Assembly (NCBI GenBank): GCA_963800335.1
Contig: CAWDAN010000001.1
Coordinates: 620,001 to 684,000 of the forward strand
Direction: 5' to 3'
DNA: 64,000 bases
DNA from: Flavisphingopyxis sp963800335
GTDB lineage: Bacteria > Pseudomonadota > Alphaproteobacteria > Sphingomonadales > Sphingomonadaceae
Below the pieces are notes generated by a model. That model saw only the letters and a program-made list of their open reading frames with translations. It did not search any database and was not told where the DNA came from. Position numbers and translations under genes: made by a program. This document shows positions 26,735-35,581 of this stretch, one piece after another. Positions within the stretch are counted from its first letter, which is position 1, and each line of letters opens with the position of its first letter.

Positions 26735-27187
26735 TCAGGCGGCGGCGATTGCGTCCAGAGCCATAAGGTAGCCTTTGCTCCCATGACCCGCGATCCGTCC
26801 CGCCGCGACATCGGCGATAAAGCTGTGCTGGCGAAAGGCTTCGCGCGTTGCCGGATCGCTGAGGTGGACCTCCCACACGGGCGTCGCGATTGCCGCTACG
26901 GCATCGCGCAGCGCGACCGAGGTGTGGGTATAGCCGCCGGGATTGAGAATCACCGCGCGTGCACCCGTCGCCTGCGCCTCGTGCAGCCAGTCGATCAGGT
27001 CGCCTTCGTGGTTCGACTGGCGATGATCGAGCGTCAGCCCGTGAGCGGACGCGCGAGCATCGAGCATCGCGGCGATGTCGGCGAGCGTGTCGGCGCCATA
27101 GATTTCGGGCTCGCGCGCGCCGAGCAGGTTGAGGTTGGGCCCGTTGAGGACGAAGACGGTGTCGGCATCGGTTGCGGGGTCGGGCAT
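26735..27187 (-). CDS. aroQ: 3-dehydroquinate dehydratase, type II
   Basis: A 150-residue protein of usual length. It has the motifs NGPNLNLLGAREPEIYG (catalytic Tyr), RQSNHEGDLIDWLHEA and NPGGYTHTSVALRDA, and a late conserved EVHLSDP. It dehydrates 3-dehydroquinate in the shikimate pathway as a dodecamer in the cytoplasm. It opens the aroQ-accB-accC operon and is divergent from thiS. Confidence 0.96.
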   Translation of the reverse strand: MPDPATDADTVFVLNGPNLNLLGAREPEIYGADTLADIAAMLDARASAHGLTLDHRQSNHEGDLIDWLHEAQATGARAVILNPGGYTHTSVALRDAVAAIATPVWEVHLSDPATREAFRQHSFIADVAAGRIAGHGSKGYLMALDAIAAA

Positions 27188-27235
27188 TGCCTACCTATAT
27201 GCAGGCGGCACCGCATGACGCAAAGGAAAGCAGCA

Positions 27236-27451
27236 TTGGCAGACGACACCATCTCGGTCCGCGTGAACGGCGAACATCGCCGCGTCTATGAAGGACTCAG
27301 CATTGCCGACCTGGCACGCGACCTCGGCCTGTCGCCCGACAAGGTCGCGGTCGAGCGCAATCTCGAGGTCGTCCCGCGCGCCAGGCTAGCCGAGGTCATG
27401 GTCGAGGACGGCGACGATTTCGAAATCGTGACCTTCGTGGGAGGCGGATGA
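27236..27451 (+). CDS. thiS: Sulfur carrier protein ThiS
   Basis: A short ubiquitin-like protein of 71 residues (from TTG 27236, behind AAGGAAAG) that ends in VTFVGGG, the Gly-Gly tail that is adenylated and thiocarboxylated for thiazole synthesis. An in-frame ATG at 27215 would add seven residues; the ribosome-binding site favours the TTG. The stop overlaps the thiG start by 4 bases (ATGA). The family core VRVNGEHRRVYEGLSIADL is clear. Confidence 0.88.
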   Translation: MADDTISVRVNGEHRRVYEGLSIADLARDLGLSPDKVAVERNLEVVPRARLAEVMVEDGDDFEIVTFVGGG

Positions 27452-28247
27452 TGACCGGCAAGACCATCACAGAGAACGATACCGATAGCTGGACCGTCGC
27501 GGGACATACCTTCACCTCGCGGCTGATCGTCGGCACGGGCAAGTACAAGGATTTCGCGCAGAACGCCGCCGCGCTCGAGGCGTCGGGGGCGGAGATCGTC
27601 ACCGTCGCGGTGCGCCGGGTCAACGTCAGCGACCCCAATGCGCCGATGCTGACCGATTTCATCGACCCGAAAAAGGTCACCTACCTGCCCAATACCGCGG
27701 GTTGTTTCACTGCCGACGAAGCGGTCCGCACGCTGCGCCTGGCGCGCGAGGCGGGCGGCTGGGACCTCGTCAAACTCGAAGTGCTCGGCGAGGCACGGAC
27801 GCTCTATCCCGACATGCGTGAAACGTTGAAGGCGACCGAGACGCTTGTCTCGGAGGGGTTCAAGCCGATGGTCTACTGCGTCGACGATCCGATCGCGGCG
27901 AAACAACTCGAAGAGGCGGGCGCGGTCGCGATCATGCCTCTGGGCGCGCCGATCGGATCGGGGCTCGGCATCCAGAACCGCGTCACGATCCGCCTGATCG
28001 TCGAAGGCGCTGGCGTGCCCGTGCTCGTCGATGCCGGGGTCGGCACCGCGAGCGATGCGGCGGTCGCGATGGAGCTCGGCTGCGACGGCGTGCTGATGAA
28101 CACCGCGATCGCCGAGGCGAAGGACCCCGTTCGCATGGCGCGCGCGATGAAGCAGGCGGTCGAGGCGGGCGCAACGCCTATCTCGCCGGCCGCATGGGCC
28201 GCCGCATGTACGCCGACCCGTCGAGTCCTCTCGCCGGGCTGATCTGA
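27448..28247 (+). CDS. thiG: Thiazole synthase ThiG, frameshifted near the end
   Basis: A TIM-barrel enzyme that makes the thiazole phosphate of thiamine from deoxyxylulose phosphate, glycine imine and ThiS thiocarboxylate. It has SRLIVGTGKYKDF, the Schiff-base Lys in LVKLEVLGE, LGAPIGSGLG and LVDAGVGTASDAA. The frame breaks at about 28171-28173: adding one C to GGCGCAAC restores GRNAYLAGRMGRRMYADPSS, ending PLAGLI at TGA 28245-28247, exactly the family C-terminus. The start overlaps thiS. No other thi genes are in the window. Confidence 0.9.
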
Positions 28248-28353
28248 TCGTCGCACCCGGACTCTGGCACCCCCGATTTCGGACATGGCGGTTCCGCCTA
28301 TCGCGCTTTTGCGCTATGTCTGGGCGAGCGCTGCACCGAAGAGGAGACGAGCG

Positions 28354-28965
28354 ATGGTCTTGCATATTCTCTCAATGATCGGATCGAGCCTGGTCCTCGC
28401 CATGCAAGGTGTACCCATTGCGGTCGGGAATTTCGAAACCGCGACGCTTCCGCCGTTGATCAAAGTCGATCGCATATTGCCGCATGCGACGATGACCAAG
28501 CGTGTCGAAGAAATATTGGCGAAGGGCGAATGCACGCTCGAAGGGCAGAGTGCGACGAACTTCGACATTGTCGTCCCCTACGCTGTACTGTTGCAGTCCG
28601 ACGGTGCGATTTCGAAAGTCGTGGTCCACGATACCGGGTGCCAGCCGCTTACCCAGTTGGTTGCCGAGGTCGTCGTTGCCCAGGCGGGGCGCGGCGATTT
28701 CGTGCGGCCCGATCCGCTTGCCGAGCAATGGTTCGGCAGCGATATCTATTTTAAAAACGCGCAGGTGACCGCCGGCGAGGCGTTGGCTGAGCCCGACAAG
28801 GTCAGCTGTCGCAGCTCGCCCAAGCTTGGATCGCGGCTGAGCGTCAACCGGACCTGCAAGACGGCGGCTGAGTGGCGACAGTTCGACCAGGATCGCGAAC
28901 AACTGCGCCGCGATTTGGGAAATGCCGCGCGCTGCGTGGGAGCGGCGACCTGCACGTCGGACTAG
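28354..28965 (+). CDS. Hypothetical secreted protein
   Basis: Not recognised. From ATG 28354, behind AGGAGACGAGCG, it gives 203 residues with a signal peptide (MVLHILSMIGSSLVLAMQG). The mature part has five cysteines, two of them close to the C-terminus (CVGAATC), suggesting disulfide bonds in the periplasm. The middle (TNFDIVVPYAVLLQSDGAIS) resembles TonB-C-like or energy-transducer folds seen in sphingomonad hypotheticals, but no motif is diagnostic. It stands alone after thiG. Confidence 0.65.
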   Translation: MVLHILSMIGSSLVLAMQGVPIAVGNFETATLPPLIKVDRILPHATMTKRVEEILAKGECTLEGQSATNFDIVVPYAVLLQSDGAISKVVVHDTGCQPLTQLVAEVVVAQAGRGDFVRPDPLAEQWFGSDIYFKNAQVTAGEALAEPDKVSCRSSPKLGSRLSVNRTCKTAAEWRQFDQDREQLRRDLGNAARCVGAATCTSD

Positions 28966-29053
28966 GATTGTCCCAACTCCTTTGCAACTTGATCCAGATT
29001 AATCGTTACGCGGGTGAAACCGTTTTGAGACAAACGGTTAGTCGCAAACCGTT

Positions 29054-29079
29054 GGAACCAAACATGTCTTTGATCGGTT
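29054..29079 (+). promoter_or_regulatory. Possible EcfG-type general stress promoter for csbD-like gene
   Basis: GGAAC at 29054-29058, a 16-base spacer and CGGTT at 29075-29079 resemble the alphaproteobacterial EcfG (GGAAC-N16/17-CGTT) promoter. It lies 53 bases before the CsbD-like start. CsbD-like proteins are typical general-stress targets. The -10 has one extra G, so this is suggestive only. Confidence 0.4.
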
Positions 29080-29131
29080 TCCTATTTCGACAGCGCACGA
29101 CGCGCTGCCTGATCAAGACAGGAGACGTAAA

Positions 29132-29302
29132 ATGGGTGAATTCACCGAAAAGGTCAAAGGCAACACCAACGAAGCCATCGGCAACGTGAAGCAGCAGTCG
29201 GGCGATCCCGAGACGCGCGCCGAAGGCAAGAAGCAGGAAGCCAAGGGCGAAGCGCAGCAAGCCAAGGGCGAAGTCGAAGGCGCTCTGGGCAACGACATCT
29301 GA
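29132..29302 (+). CDS. CsbD-like stress protein
   Basis: A 56-residue hydrophilic protein (MGEFTEKVKGNTNEAIGNVK, then Lys/Glu/Ala repeats with AKGEAQQAKGEVEG). This is the CsbD family, general-stress proteins without a known biochemical role. The start has a GGAGA ribosome-binding site (ACAGGAGACGTAA). It lies behind a possible EcfG promoter and in front of a strong hairpin. Confidence 0.9.
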   Translation: MGEFTEKVKGNTNEAIGNVKQQSGDPETRAEGKKQEAKGEAQQAKGEVEGALGNDI

Positions 29303-29321
29303 TCGCGCCACTGCCCAATGC

Positions 29322-29353
29322 AAAAAGGCCGCCCTTTACGGGGCGGCCTTTTT
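29322..29353. terminator. Bidirectional terminator between CsbD-like and lipoprotein genes
   Basis: GGCCGCCC pairs with GGGCGGCC over a 6-base loop, with five A before and a T-run after. It can serve both convergent genes. Confidence 0.85.
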
Positions 29354-29390
29354 CTTGGGCGGCGCAGGTTAGGGCGGACACGCCGAATGT

Positions 29391-30134
29391 TCAGCGCCCA
29401 TGGCTGGCGACGATGTCGACGTCTCTCAAGCCTCCGACTTCGTTGACGATCACGACATATGCGGCATCGTCTCGCGCGCGGGTGCCGCCGAGATAGTGTT
29501 CCTGGCCCTTGACGGTGTGCTCGCCGTCATAGCCCGCCCGCTTGGCGCGGGTGTAATAATAATCGAGCACCGACTTGAGCGATGCGCCGGTGCGGAAGTT
29601 AATCACGCGGACGTTACACGGCCCGCTTGAAACTCCGGCCGCCTCGCGCAGCGTGGCGCGCGGATAGACGGGGAAGGCCTTAGGCATGCGGTCGGCCCAA
29701 CCGGCACCGTAGTTCAGCTTGGCATCGCATTTGCCGTTCTGCTGCGCCGCGCGCGCGCCCAGCGTGACCGGCTCATCGATGTCGCAGTTCTCGCATTCCA
29801 TCGTCGTCGCGGCGGGCGTATTCAGCATCTTGCCACCGACGGCCTTGAGCGCGTCGGCCTGCGCAGCATCGGCCACCGCCGACTGGCGCGATAGAGGCAC
29901 GCCGCCGGTCGCCGGCTTGCTGCCCGTCGTGACGGCGTTGCGGTTCGACTGTTCGGTGAGGTCGGGATCGACCATGATCGGGTCTTCGAGCGCCGCGCGC
30001 GCGGCGGGATCGGACTGGTTGCCCGCCGCGTCACTGTCGCTGGCGGTGCGACCGCAGCTCGCTAAAGCGAGCGGAAGCGCGAGCATGGCGGACATCGCAA
30101 GAGCGGTCGAAACGGATCGATTGGAACGGCGCAT
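29391..30134 (-). CDS. Hypothetical lipoprotein
   Basis: A 247-residue protein with a lipoprotein signal (MRRSNRSVSTALAMSAMLAL...LASC, lipobox LASC with Cys at about 27). The mature N-terminal half is polar and low complexity. The C-terminal half, from about residue 130, looks like a folded domain (CDAKLNYGAGWADRMPKAFP, then SLKSVLDYYYTRAKRAGYDG) with similarity in style to small periplasmic sphingomonad proteins. Four more cysteines (CENCDI, NGKCDAK, GPCNV) may form disulfides. The function is not recognised. Confidence 0.7.
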   Translation of the reverse strand: MRRSNRSVSTALAMSAMLALPLALASCGRTASDSDAAGNQSDPAARAALEDPIMVDPDLTEQSNRNAVTTGSKPATGGVPLSRQSAVADAAQADALKAVGGKMLNTPAATTMECENCDIDEPVTLGARAAQQNGKCDAKLNYGAGWADRMPKAFPVYPRATLREAAGVSSGPCNVRVINFRTGASLKSVLDYYYTRAKRAGYDGEHTVKGQEHYLGGTRARDDAAYVVIVNEVGGLRDVDIVASHGR

Positions 30135-30259
30135 CGGCTGAAAACTCCCTTAACTTTGCGTTAGCCTTGACCGCCAAACGCTAAGAAGTCGTTAGGAATC
30201 TGCCACTGCAGCGCGCACTTTCCCAGTTTGGCACGCCGCGTGCGCCGCGTGCCGATGCG

Positions 30260-30300
30260 AAAAGGCGCCTGGCCGGACATGCGTAACCCGGACAGGCGCC
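30260..30300 (-). terminator. Intrinsic terminator for the glycine-zipper gene
   Basis: On the minus strand GGCGCCTG...CAGGCGCC forms a stem with an inner CCGG pairing and is followed by TTTT. It lies 54 bases past the stop of the gene at 30355. Confidence 0.7.
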
Positions 30301-30354
30301 TTGTGAACCGTCGGGCGCGTAAATGCCGGCCCGACGGGATATTGGAGCTGCTCG

Positions 30355-30762
30355 TTAGCGGCAGCTGTAGCGGTTGCGGCCGCTGCGGCGATCGATTTCG
30401 CGACCCAGCAGCGCGCCGCCGGCGGCGCCGAGGATCGTGCCGAGCGTGCGGTCGCCGCGGCCCGCGACTTCGTTGCCGATCAGGCCGCCGACGACGCCGC
30501 CGACGATCAGGCCGGTCGTGCCGTTATCGCGCTTGCAATAATAGCGTCCGTCATCGCCCCGCCAGACGCGCGTGTTGGCGCGCAGTGGCTGGGCCTGCCC
30601 TTGCGTATAATAGCCGCGCTGGTTGGCCGAGCTGCGATAGCGATGCTTGTGCTTTTTGCCCTTGTGATAGCCATTGGCCTGCGCCCAGCTGGGCGGATCG
30701 GCCATCGCGGCGGTAGGCGCGACGAGGCCGAATGCGGCAAGCGATAGGATGAGCGTTTTCAT
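30355..30762 (-). CDS. Glycine-zipper 2TM surface protein
   Basis: A 135-residue protein starting MKTLILSLAAFGLVAPTAAM behind AGGAGA. After the signal peptide comes a basic, His/Tyr-rich region (GYHKGKKHKHRYR), then a glycine zipper (TGLIVGGVVGGLIGNEVAGR, GTILGAAGGALLGREI) that inserts into a membrane. It ends with two short Arg-rich turns. Such 'glycine zipper 2TM' proteins are small outer-membrane or envelope proteins of unclear role. Confidence 0.75.
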   Translation of the reverse strand: MKTLILSLAAFGLVAPTAAMADPPSWAQANGYHKGKKHKHRYRSSANQRGYYTQGQAQPLRANTRVWRGDDGRYYCKRDNGTTGLIVGGVVGGLIGNEVAGRGDRTLGTILGAAGGALLGREIDRRSGRNRYSCR

Positions 30763-30943
30763 GATGTGTCTCCTGCTGGCTCGCACTGGTCCCGGCGAGC
30801 GCTGTCCCCGCCAGACAACACCGTTTTGATGAACCCCAGCTAGATGACGCGTTCAGCGACGACGAGCCGTGGTTGGGCAGCGATGAATTGCCGCATTCGC
30901 TTTCGCTTGCCAGTCGCCCGCACACGGCGCTAGGCGCAGCGTC

Positions 30944-31165
30944 ATGCTCAACATTGTCTCGATCCTCATCGGTCTCGTCGCGCTGCTGCTCGCGATTCCG
31001 TCGTTCCTTCCGCTGCTCGGCATGGGCAACTGGCTGGTCGGGCTGATCGCGCTCGTCGGCATAGGTGTGGGTGCTCTCTCATCTAAAAACGGCGGGCGCA
31101 ATTTCTGCCTCATCGTGCTCGTCATCGCGATCCTGCGGCTGATGCTGGGCGGCGGTCTTGTCTGA
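30944..31165 (+). CDS. Small two- or three-TM membrane protein
   Basis: A 73-residue, almost wholly hydrophobic protein (MLNIVSILIGLVALLLAIPS, GLIALVGIGVGALSS, IVLVIAILRLMLGGG). Function unknown. It precedes rarD, and the rarD start lies inside its last codons, so the two are cotranslated. The ribosome-binding site is weak. Confidence 0.6.
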   Translation: MLNIVSILIGLVALLLAIPSFLPLLGMGNWLVGLIALVGIGVGALSSKNGGRNFCLIVLVIAILRLMLGGGLV

Positions 31166-32111
31166 CGAAGCGCCTGTGCGCGATGCGCGCACGCACGGTG
31201 CGGCACCCCCGACCAAGGGCATAGCGGGCCTGCCGCAGGCGCTTGGCGCCTATGCCGCCTGGGGTCTGATGCCGCTCTTTTTCAAGGCGCTGACCTCGGT
31301 CGCGCCGATCGAGGTCGTCGCCCATCGGATCGTCTGGGGGGCGCTGCTGCTCGTAATGGTACTCGCGATCCGGGGCAGGCTGGGCGAACTCGCGATCGTG
31401 CTCAGGTCGAGGAAATCGATGGCGACGCTGACCGCGACGGCATCGCTGATCGCGATCAACTGGCTGATCTATATCTGGGCAGTGTTCAACGACCATGTCG
31501 TCGCCGCTGCCCTCGGCTATTATCTCAATCCACTGCTCAACGTCGTGCTGGGTTACGTCGTGCTCAAGGAGCGATTGAGCCGGGCGCAGGTCTTTGCCGT
31601 CGCGCTGGCGGCGGTCGGCGTCGCGGTGCTGGCGGCGGGCGCGCTAAGCACCTTGTGGGTCAGCCTGGCGCTGGCGGGATCGTTCGGAACTTATGGCCTT
31701 ATCAAGAAAATGACGCCGGTCGGGCCGATGGTCGGCATGGCAACCGAGACGCTGATCCTGTCGCCGGTCGCGCTCGGTTTCCTGCTCTGGCTGCCGTTCG
31801 TCGGTGGCGGTGCCTTCGGCGCGCAATCGCGCGATATCGACCTGTTGCTGATCGCCGGTGGCGCGGTGACGGCGATCCCGCTCGTGCTGTTCGCCGGTGC
31901 GGCCAAGAAGATGAAGTTCGCGACGCTCGGGGTGATCCAGTATCTCGCCCCAACGATCCAGTTCCTGCTCGGCGTCTTCCTCTATCGCGAGGCGCTGACC
32001 ACCGCGCACCTCATCGCCTTCCCGCTGATCTGGACGGGGCTGATCCTCTATAGCTGGGATGCGTGGAAAGCGTCGCGCCGCGATGCGACTGCGAGCGTTA
32101 TGCCCGCTTAG
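31158..32111 (+). CDS. rarD: EamA-family transporter RarD
   Basis: A 317-residue, ten-helix drug/metabolite-type transporter with RarD signatures (GAYAAWGLMPLFFKAL, ALGYYLNPLLNVVLGYVVLK, QYLAPTIQFLLGVFLYREAL). The TTG start at 31158 overlaps the stop of the small membrane gene. Its substrate is not established. It ends tail-to-tail with pyrC, overlapping by 4 bases. Confidence 0.88.
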   Translation: MSDEAPVRDARTHGAAPPTKGIAGLPQALGAYAAWGLMPLFFKALTSVAPIEVVAHRIVWGALLLVMVLAIRGRLGELAIVLRSRKSMATLTATASLIAINWLIYIWAVFNDHVVAAALGYYLNPLLNVVLGYVVLKERLSRAQVFAVALAAVGVAVLAAGALSTLWVSLALAGSFGTYGLIKKMTPVGPMVGMATETLILSPVALGFLLWLPFVGGGAFGAQSRDIDLLLIAGGAVTAIPLVLFAGAAKKMKFATLGVIQYLAPTIQFLLGVFLYREALTTAHLIAFPLIWTGLILYSWDAWKASRRDATASVMPA

Positions 32112-33130
32112 GCAAGTGACCAGCCGAGCGTTTCGCCGGCGTGGAACGGGACGATGCCGTCGACCAGGTCGGACACGAGCGTCTCGCCGCGCGTCAGCGT
32201 TATCCGGTCTTCGTTGGGCGGCAGGCGATAGAACGCCGGGCCGTTGAGCGAAGCAAAGGCCTCGAGACGGTCGAGCGCGCCCTCGTCTTCGAATACCTTC
32301 GCATAGCTCTCGATCGCATAGGGCGCATTGAATATCCCCGCGCAGCCGCACGCGCTTTCCTTCGCCGCGCGTTCATGCGGGGCGCTGTCGGTGCCGAGGA
32401 AGAAGCGATCGCTTGTCCCCGTTGCCGCCTTGCGCAGTGCCAGCCGGTGCGCCTCGCGCTTGGCGACGGGCAGGCAGTAGGCGTGCGGCCTGATCCCGCC
32501 GACGAGCATTGCATTGCGGTTGATGTGGAGGTGGTGCGGAGTGATCGTCGCGGCGATATCTGCCTCGGTGCTTTCGACGAAGGCGACCGCATCGGCGGTG
32601 GTGACGTGTTCGAAGACGACGCGCAGGCCGGGCATGTCGCGCAGCAGCGGCGCCAGGACGCGGTCGATGAACACCGCCTCGCGGTCGAATATGTCGATAT
32701 CGGCATCGGTCACTTCGCCATGGACGAGCAGCGGCAGCCCGATCGCTTCCATCGTCTCGAGCACATTGCGAATCGCCGCGATCGAGGTGACGCCGTGCGC
32801 GCTGTTGGTCGTGGCATTGGCGGGATAGAGCTTGGCCGCGGTGAAGACGCCCTCGGCGGCGCCGCGCGCGATTTCCTGCGGATCGCTGTCGTCGGTCAGG
32901 TACGCGGTCATCAGCGGGGTGAAACGCACGTCACGCGGCAATGCGGCCATGATCCGGTCGCGATAGGCACGCGCGGCCGATACGCTCGTCACCGGCGGGG
33001 CGAGATTGGGCATGACGATCGCGCGGGCGAACTGGCGCGCGGTAGCTCCGGCGACGCGGGCGAGCATGTCGCCGTCGCGCAGGTGGACGTGCCAGTCATC
33101 GGGACGGCGCAAGGTGATCGTGTCGGTCAT
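32108..33130 (-). CDS. pyrC: Dihydroorotase
   Basis: A 340-residue class I-type PyrC. Motifs are the metal site DDWHVHLRDG, the carbamylated Lys in AAKLYPANATTNS, and the metal ligands EHVTTADAVAFV and TITPHHLHINRN. The Asp base is in FLGTDSAPHERAAKES. It closes carbamoyl aspartate to dihydroorotate in pyrimidine synthesis. The protein is complete and is divergent from the ygfZ gene. Confidence 0.96.
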   Translation of the reverse strand: MTDTITLRRPDDWHVHLRDGDMLARVAGATARQFARAIVMPNLAPPVTSVSAARAYRDRIMAALPRDVRFTPLMTAYLTDDSDPQEIARGAAEGVFTAAKLYPANATTNSAHGVTSIAAIRNVLETMEAIGLPLLVHGEVTDADIDIFDREAVFIDRVLAPLLRDMPGLRVVFEHVTTADAVAFVESTEADIAATITPHHLHINRNAMLVGGIRPHAYCLPVAKREAHRLALRKAATGTSDRFFLGTDSAPHERAAKESACGCAGIFNAPYAIESYAKVFEDEGALDRLEAFASLNGPAFYRLPPNEDRITLTRGETLVSDLVDGIVPFHAGETLGWSLA

Positions 33131-33188
33131 GCGGTCAATTCTCTCGCTGCGTCTTTCGCCCCTACGTCCCAGTCCCTACCTAAGGAGC

Positions 33189-33935
33189 ATGACCGAAACC
33201 AGCCCCCAGACCGCCACCACGCCCTGCCCCGCGACCCGCCTTGCCGACCGCTCGCTGCTGCGCCTGTCGGGCGAGGATGTGCACGGCTTCCTCCAGGGCC
33301 TCGTCACCAACGACGTCGACGGGCCGCTGCCGTGCTGGGCCGGCCTGCTCAGTCCGCAGGGCAAGGCGCTGTTCGATTTCCTCATCTGGCCCGATCCCGA
33401 TGACGATTCGGCGCTGCTGATCGATTGTGAGGCGATGCATCGAGACGAGCTGGCGAAACGGCTCGGCCTCTATCGCTTGCGCCGCAAGATCGCGATCGAG
33501 CCGGTCGATGACCTGGCGGTGCACTGGTCGCCCGAAGCGGGCGGGCATCCGCCCGATCCGCGGCTGGACGCACTCGGCCAGCGCTGGCTCGCGCCGGCGG
33601 GCGAGGGCACTGCCGACGATGCGTGGCGCGCGCACCGGCTCGCGCTCGGCGTGACAGAGGGGCGCGACGAGTTGGGTCATGACAAGACGCTTTGGCTCGA
33701 GTGCAATGCCGGCGAGCTCAACGGAGTGAGCTTCTCGAAGGGCTGCTATGTCGGCCAGGAAAACACCGCGCGGATGAACTGGCGCAACAAGGTCGGTCGC
33801 CGGCTCGTCGTCGTGCCCCTCGCCGAAGCCGAGGAGAAGCGCCAGATGGTTGCCTATCGCGATATCGGCGTGTCGGTCGAACGGCGGCGCGTCGAGGACA
33901 TCCCCGACGCCGCGCAGCCCGGCTGGATGGGCTGA
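33189..33935 (+). CDS. ygfZ: Folate-binding Fe-S cluster repair protein YgfZ
   Basis: A 248-residue protein from ATG 33189 behind AAGGAGC. It has the YgfZ signature KGCYVGQENTARM (C186) and a GcvT-like folate-binding fold (HGFLQGLVTNDVDG, LLSPQGKALFDFLIW). YgfZ helps maintain Fe-S enzymes such as MiaB under oxidative stress, using tetrahydrofolate. It follows a divergent pyrC. Confidence 0.9.
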   Translation: MTETSPQTATTPCPATRLADRSLLRLSGEDVHGFLQGLVTNDVDGPLPCWAGLLSPQGKALFDFLIWPDPDDDSALLIDCEAMHRDELAKRLGLYRLRRKIAIEPVDDLAVHWSPEAGGHPPDPRLDALGQRWLAPAGEGTADDAWRAHRLALGVTEGRDELGHDKTLWLECNAGELNGVSFSKGCYVGQENTARMNWRNKVGRRLVVVPLAEAEEKRQMVAYRDIGVSVERRRVEDIPDAAQPGWMG

Positions 33936-33989
33936 CACGCGGGCAAGCGTTTACCCAATATCCACCGATTCGCGCGTAAGATTGCGGCC

Positions 33990-34067
33990 ATGTTACGGTC
34001 GGTCATCCTGATGGCGGGATTCATCCTGGTCGCGGTCATCCTGATCGCGCCGTCGCTGCCGACCTAA
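33990..34067 (+). CDS. Possible 25-residue hydrophobic peptide
   Basis: ATG 33990 opens a frame MLRSVILMAGFILVAVILIA, then PSLPT and TAA, a single membrane-helix peptide. There is no clear ribosome-binding site and no partner gene. It could be chance. The bases from here to 34324 hold nothing else I can support. Confidence 0.25.
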   Translation: MLRSVILMAGFILVAVILIAPSLPT

Positions 34068-34324
34068 CGACAAGCTCGCGAACGAGCATCGAAGGGCAGT
34101 GACGAGGGCGCGTTGACGGGCGATTCGGCCGTGCCGTCCGCGCCTGAACCGGTCGCGCGCGTCTTCGCCACCGACAACAGCAGCGTTATTGCCCAGCCCC
34201 ATCGTTCGACCTGTGCGCGCGCCACGCGACCGCAGCCTTGTCGATCTGCCCGCGTACGATTCGCGCGAAGCGCGCGCCTCTCGCGCGCCAGAATATTGAT
34301 CTCGACCCGACCGCATAAGGACCG

Positions 34325-34861
34325 GTGGTGAAAGGATTTCTGTTCCTCGCCGGATCGGTGCTCGCGCTCGCATTCTTCGTCGGGCCGGGGCTGCGCACCT
34401 CGTCCGATAGCGAGGCAGGCGATGCCGCGATCGATGAGGAAACGCCCACTGGTCAGTCACAATCGCAAGCGCCCGCCGCTCCGCGTGCCGTATCGGGCGA
34501 CGGTGTCGTCGTTGCGCGCGGCCCCGAAGGCCATTTCACGACGCAGGCGGTGGTCAACGGAGCGGCTTTTCCGATGGTCATCGACAGCGGCGCGAGCCTC
34601 GTCGTGCTGCGCCGCGAGGATGCGCTGGCGGCGGGCATATCGGTGTTTCCGTCGGAGTTCACAGGGACCGCGCAGACAGCGGGCGGGCCGGTCAGGACCA
34701 AGCGCGTCACGATCGACCGGCTGCGGATCGGCGGGATCGAACGGCGCAACGTCGCCGCAGCGGTGGTCGATGCAGATCTGCCGATGTCGTTGCTCGGTCA
34801 GTCGTTCCTCGCCCAGCTCGCCGAGATGAGCATCGCCGACGACGCGATGATCCTGCGCTGA
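34325..34861 (+). CDS. Retropepsin-like aspartic protease (clan AA, TIGR02281 type)
   Basis: A 178-residue membrane-anchored protein: an N-terminal hydrophobic helix (GFLFLAGSVLALAFFVG), a polar linker to about residue 55, and a retropepsin-like domain with the active-site triad D87-S-G-A in MVIDSGASLVVLRR and the flap-side LLGQSFLAQL. Only one Asp triad is present, as in the viral retropepsins, so it would act as a dimer. The start could be GTG 34325 or 34328. Related alphaproteobacterial proteins are uncharacterised periplasmic proteases. Confidence 0.78.
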   Translation: MVKGFLFLAGSVLALAFFVGPGLRTSSDSEAGDAAIDEETPTGQSQSQAPAAPRAVSGDGVVVARGPEGHFTTQAVVNGAAFPMVIDSGASLVVLRREDALAAGISVFPSEFTGTAQTAGGPVRTKRVTIDRLRIGGIERRNVAAAVVDADLPMSLLGQSFLAQLAEMSIADDAMILR

Positions 34862-34904
34862 CCGCCGCCTTGCAACTCGCGGTTGCCGCAGCCATGTCTG
34901 CATT

Positions 34905-35574
34905 ATGACCGAAGCCAACCTGCCGCCGCTGCGCGCCGCCATCATTCCCGTCACTCCGTTGCAGCAGAATTGCACGCTCCTATGGTGCACCAGGACCAAC
35001 AAGGCGGCGTTCGTCGATCCCGGCGGCGACCTCGACCGGCTCAAGGCGGCGGCCGAGCAACACAGGTGTCGAGCTCGAAAAGATCCTGCTGACGCACGGC
35101 CATATCGATCATTGCGGTGAGGCAGGCACGCTTGCCAAGGAGCTTGGCCTGCCGATCGAGGGGCCGCACGAGGCCGACCGCTTCTGGATCAGCCGGCTCG
35201 AAGACGACGGGCGCAATTACGGCGTTGCAGGCAAGGTGTTCGAACCCGATCGCTGGCTCGGCGATGGCGAAACCGTGACCGTCGGCGATCTCGTACTCGA
35301 TGTCATCCACTGCCCCGGTCACACGCCGGGCCATGTCGTCTTCTATCACGCGCCCTCAAAGCTCGCGATCGTCGGCGACGTCCTGTTCCAGGGCTCGATT
35401 GGCCGGACCGACTTCCCGATGGGCAATCACCAGGACCTGATCGACGCGATCACGCAGAAGCTGTGGCCGCTCGGCGGCGATACGACCTTCCTCCCCGGTC
35501 ACGGTCCGCCGAGCACCTTCGCGCACGAGCGCGCCAGCAACCCGTTCGTCGGCGATCGGGCAATGGCGGGCTAA
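34905..35574 (+). CDS. MBL-fold hydrolase (GloB/YcbL type), frameshifted
   Basis: The N-terminus (RAAIIPVTPLQQNCTLLWCT) and the rest are in two frames joined by removing one inserted base at about 35062, giving EQTGVELEKILLTHGHIDHC. The metal motif THGHIDH, then HCPGHTPGHVVF, GDVLFQGSIGRTDFP and FLPGHGPPS make it a glyoxalase-II-like metallo-beta-lactamase-fold thioester hydrolase with a dinuclear site. It is about 222 residues, the YcbL length, shorter than true GloB. It lies between the retropepsin and the convergent MAPEG gene. Confidence 0.85.
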
Positions 35575-35581
35575 AGCGTAC

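Noticed and set aside
34113..34331. A 72-codon frame between the small peptide and the retropepsin.
   Set aside because: It lacks a ribosome-binding site, is Arg/Ser rich without a domain, and overlaps the retropepsin start region.
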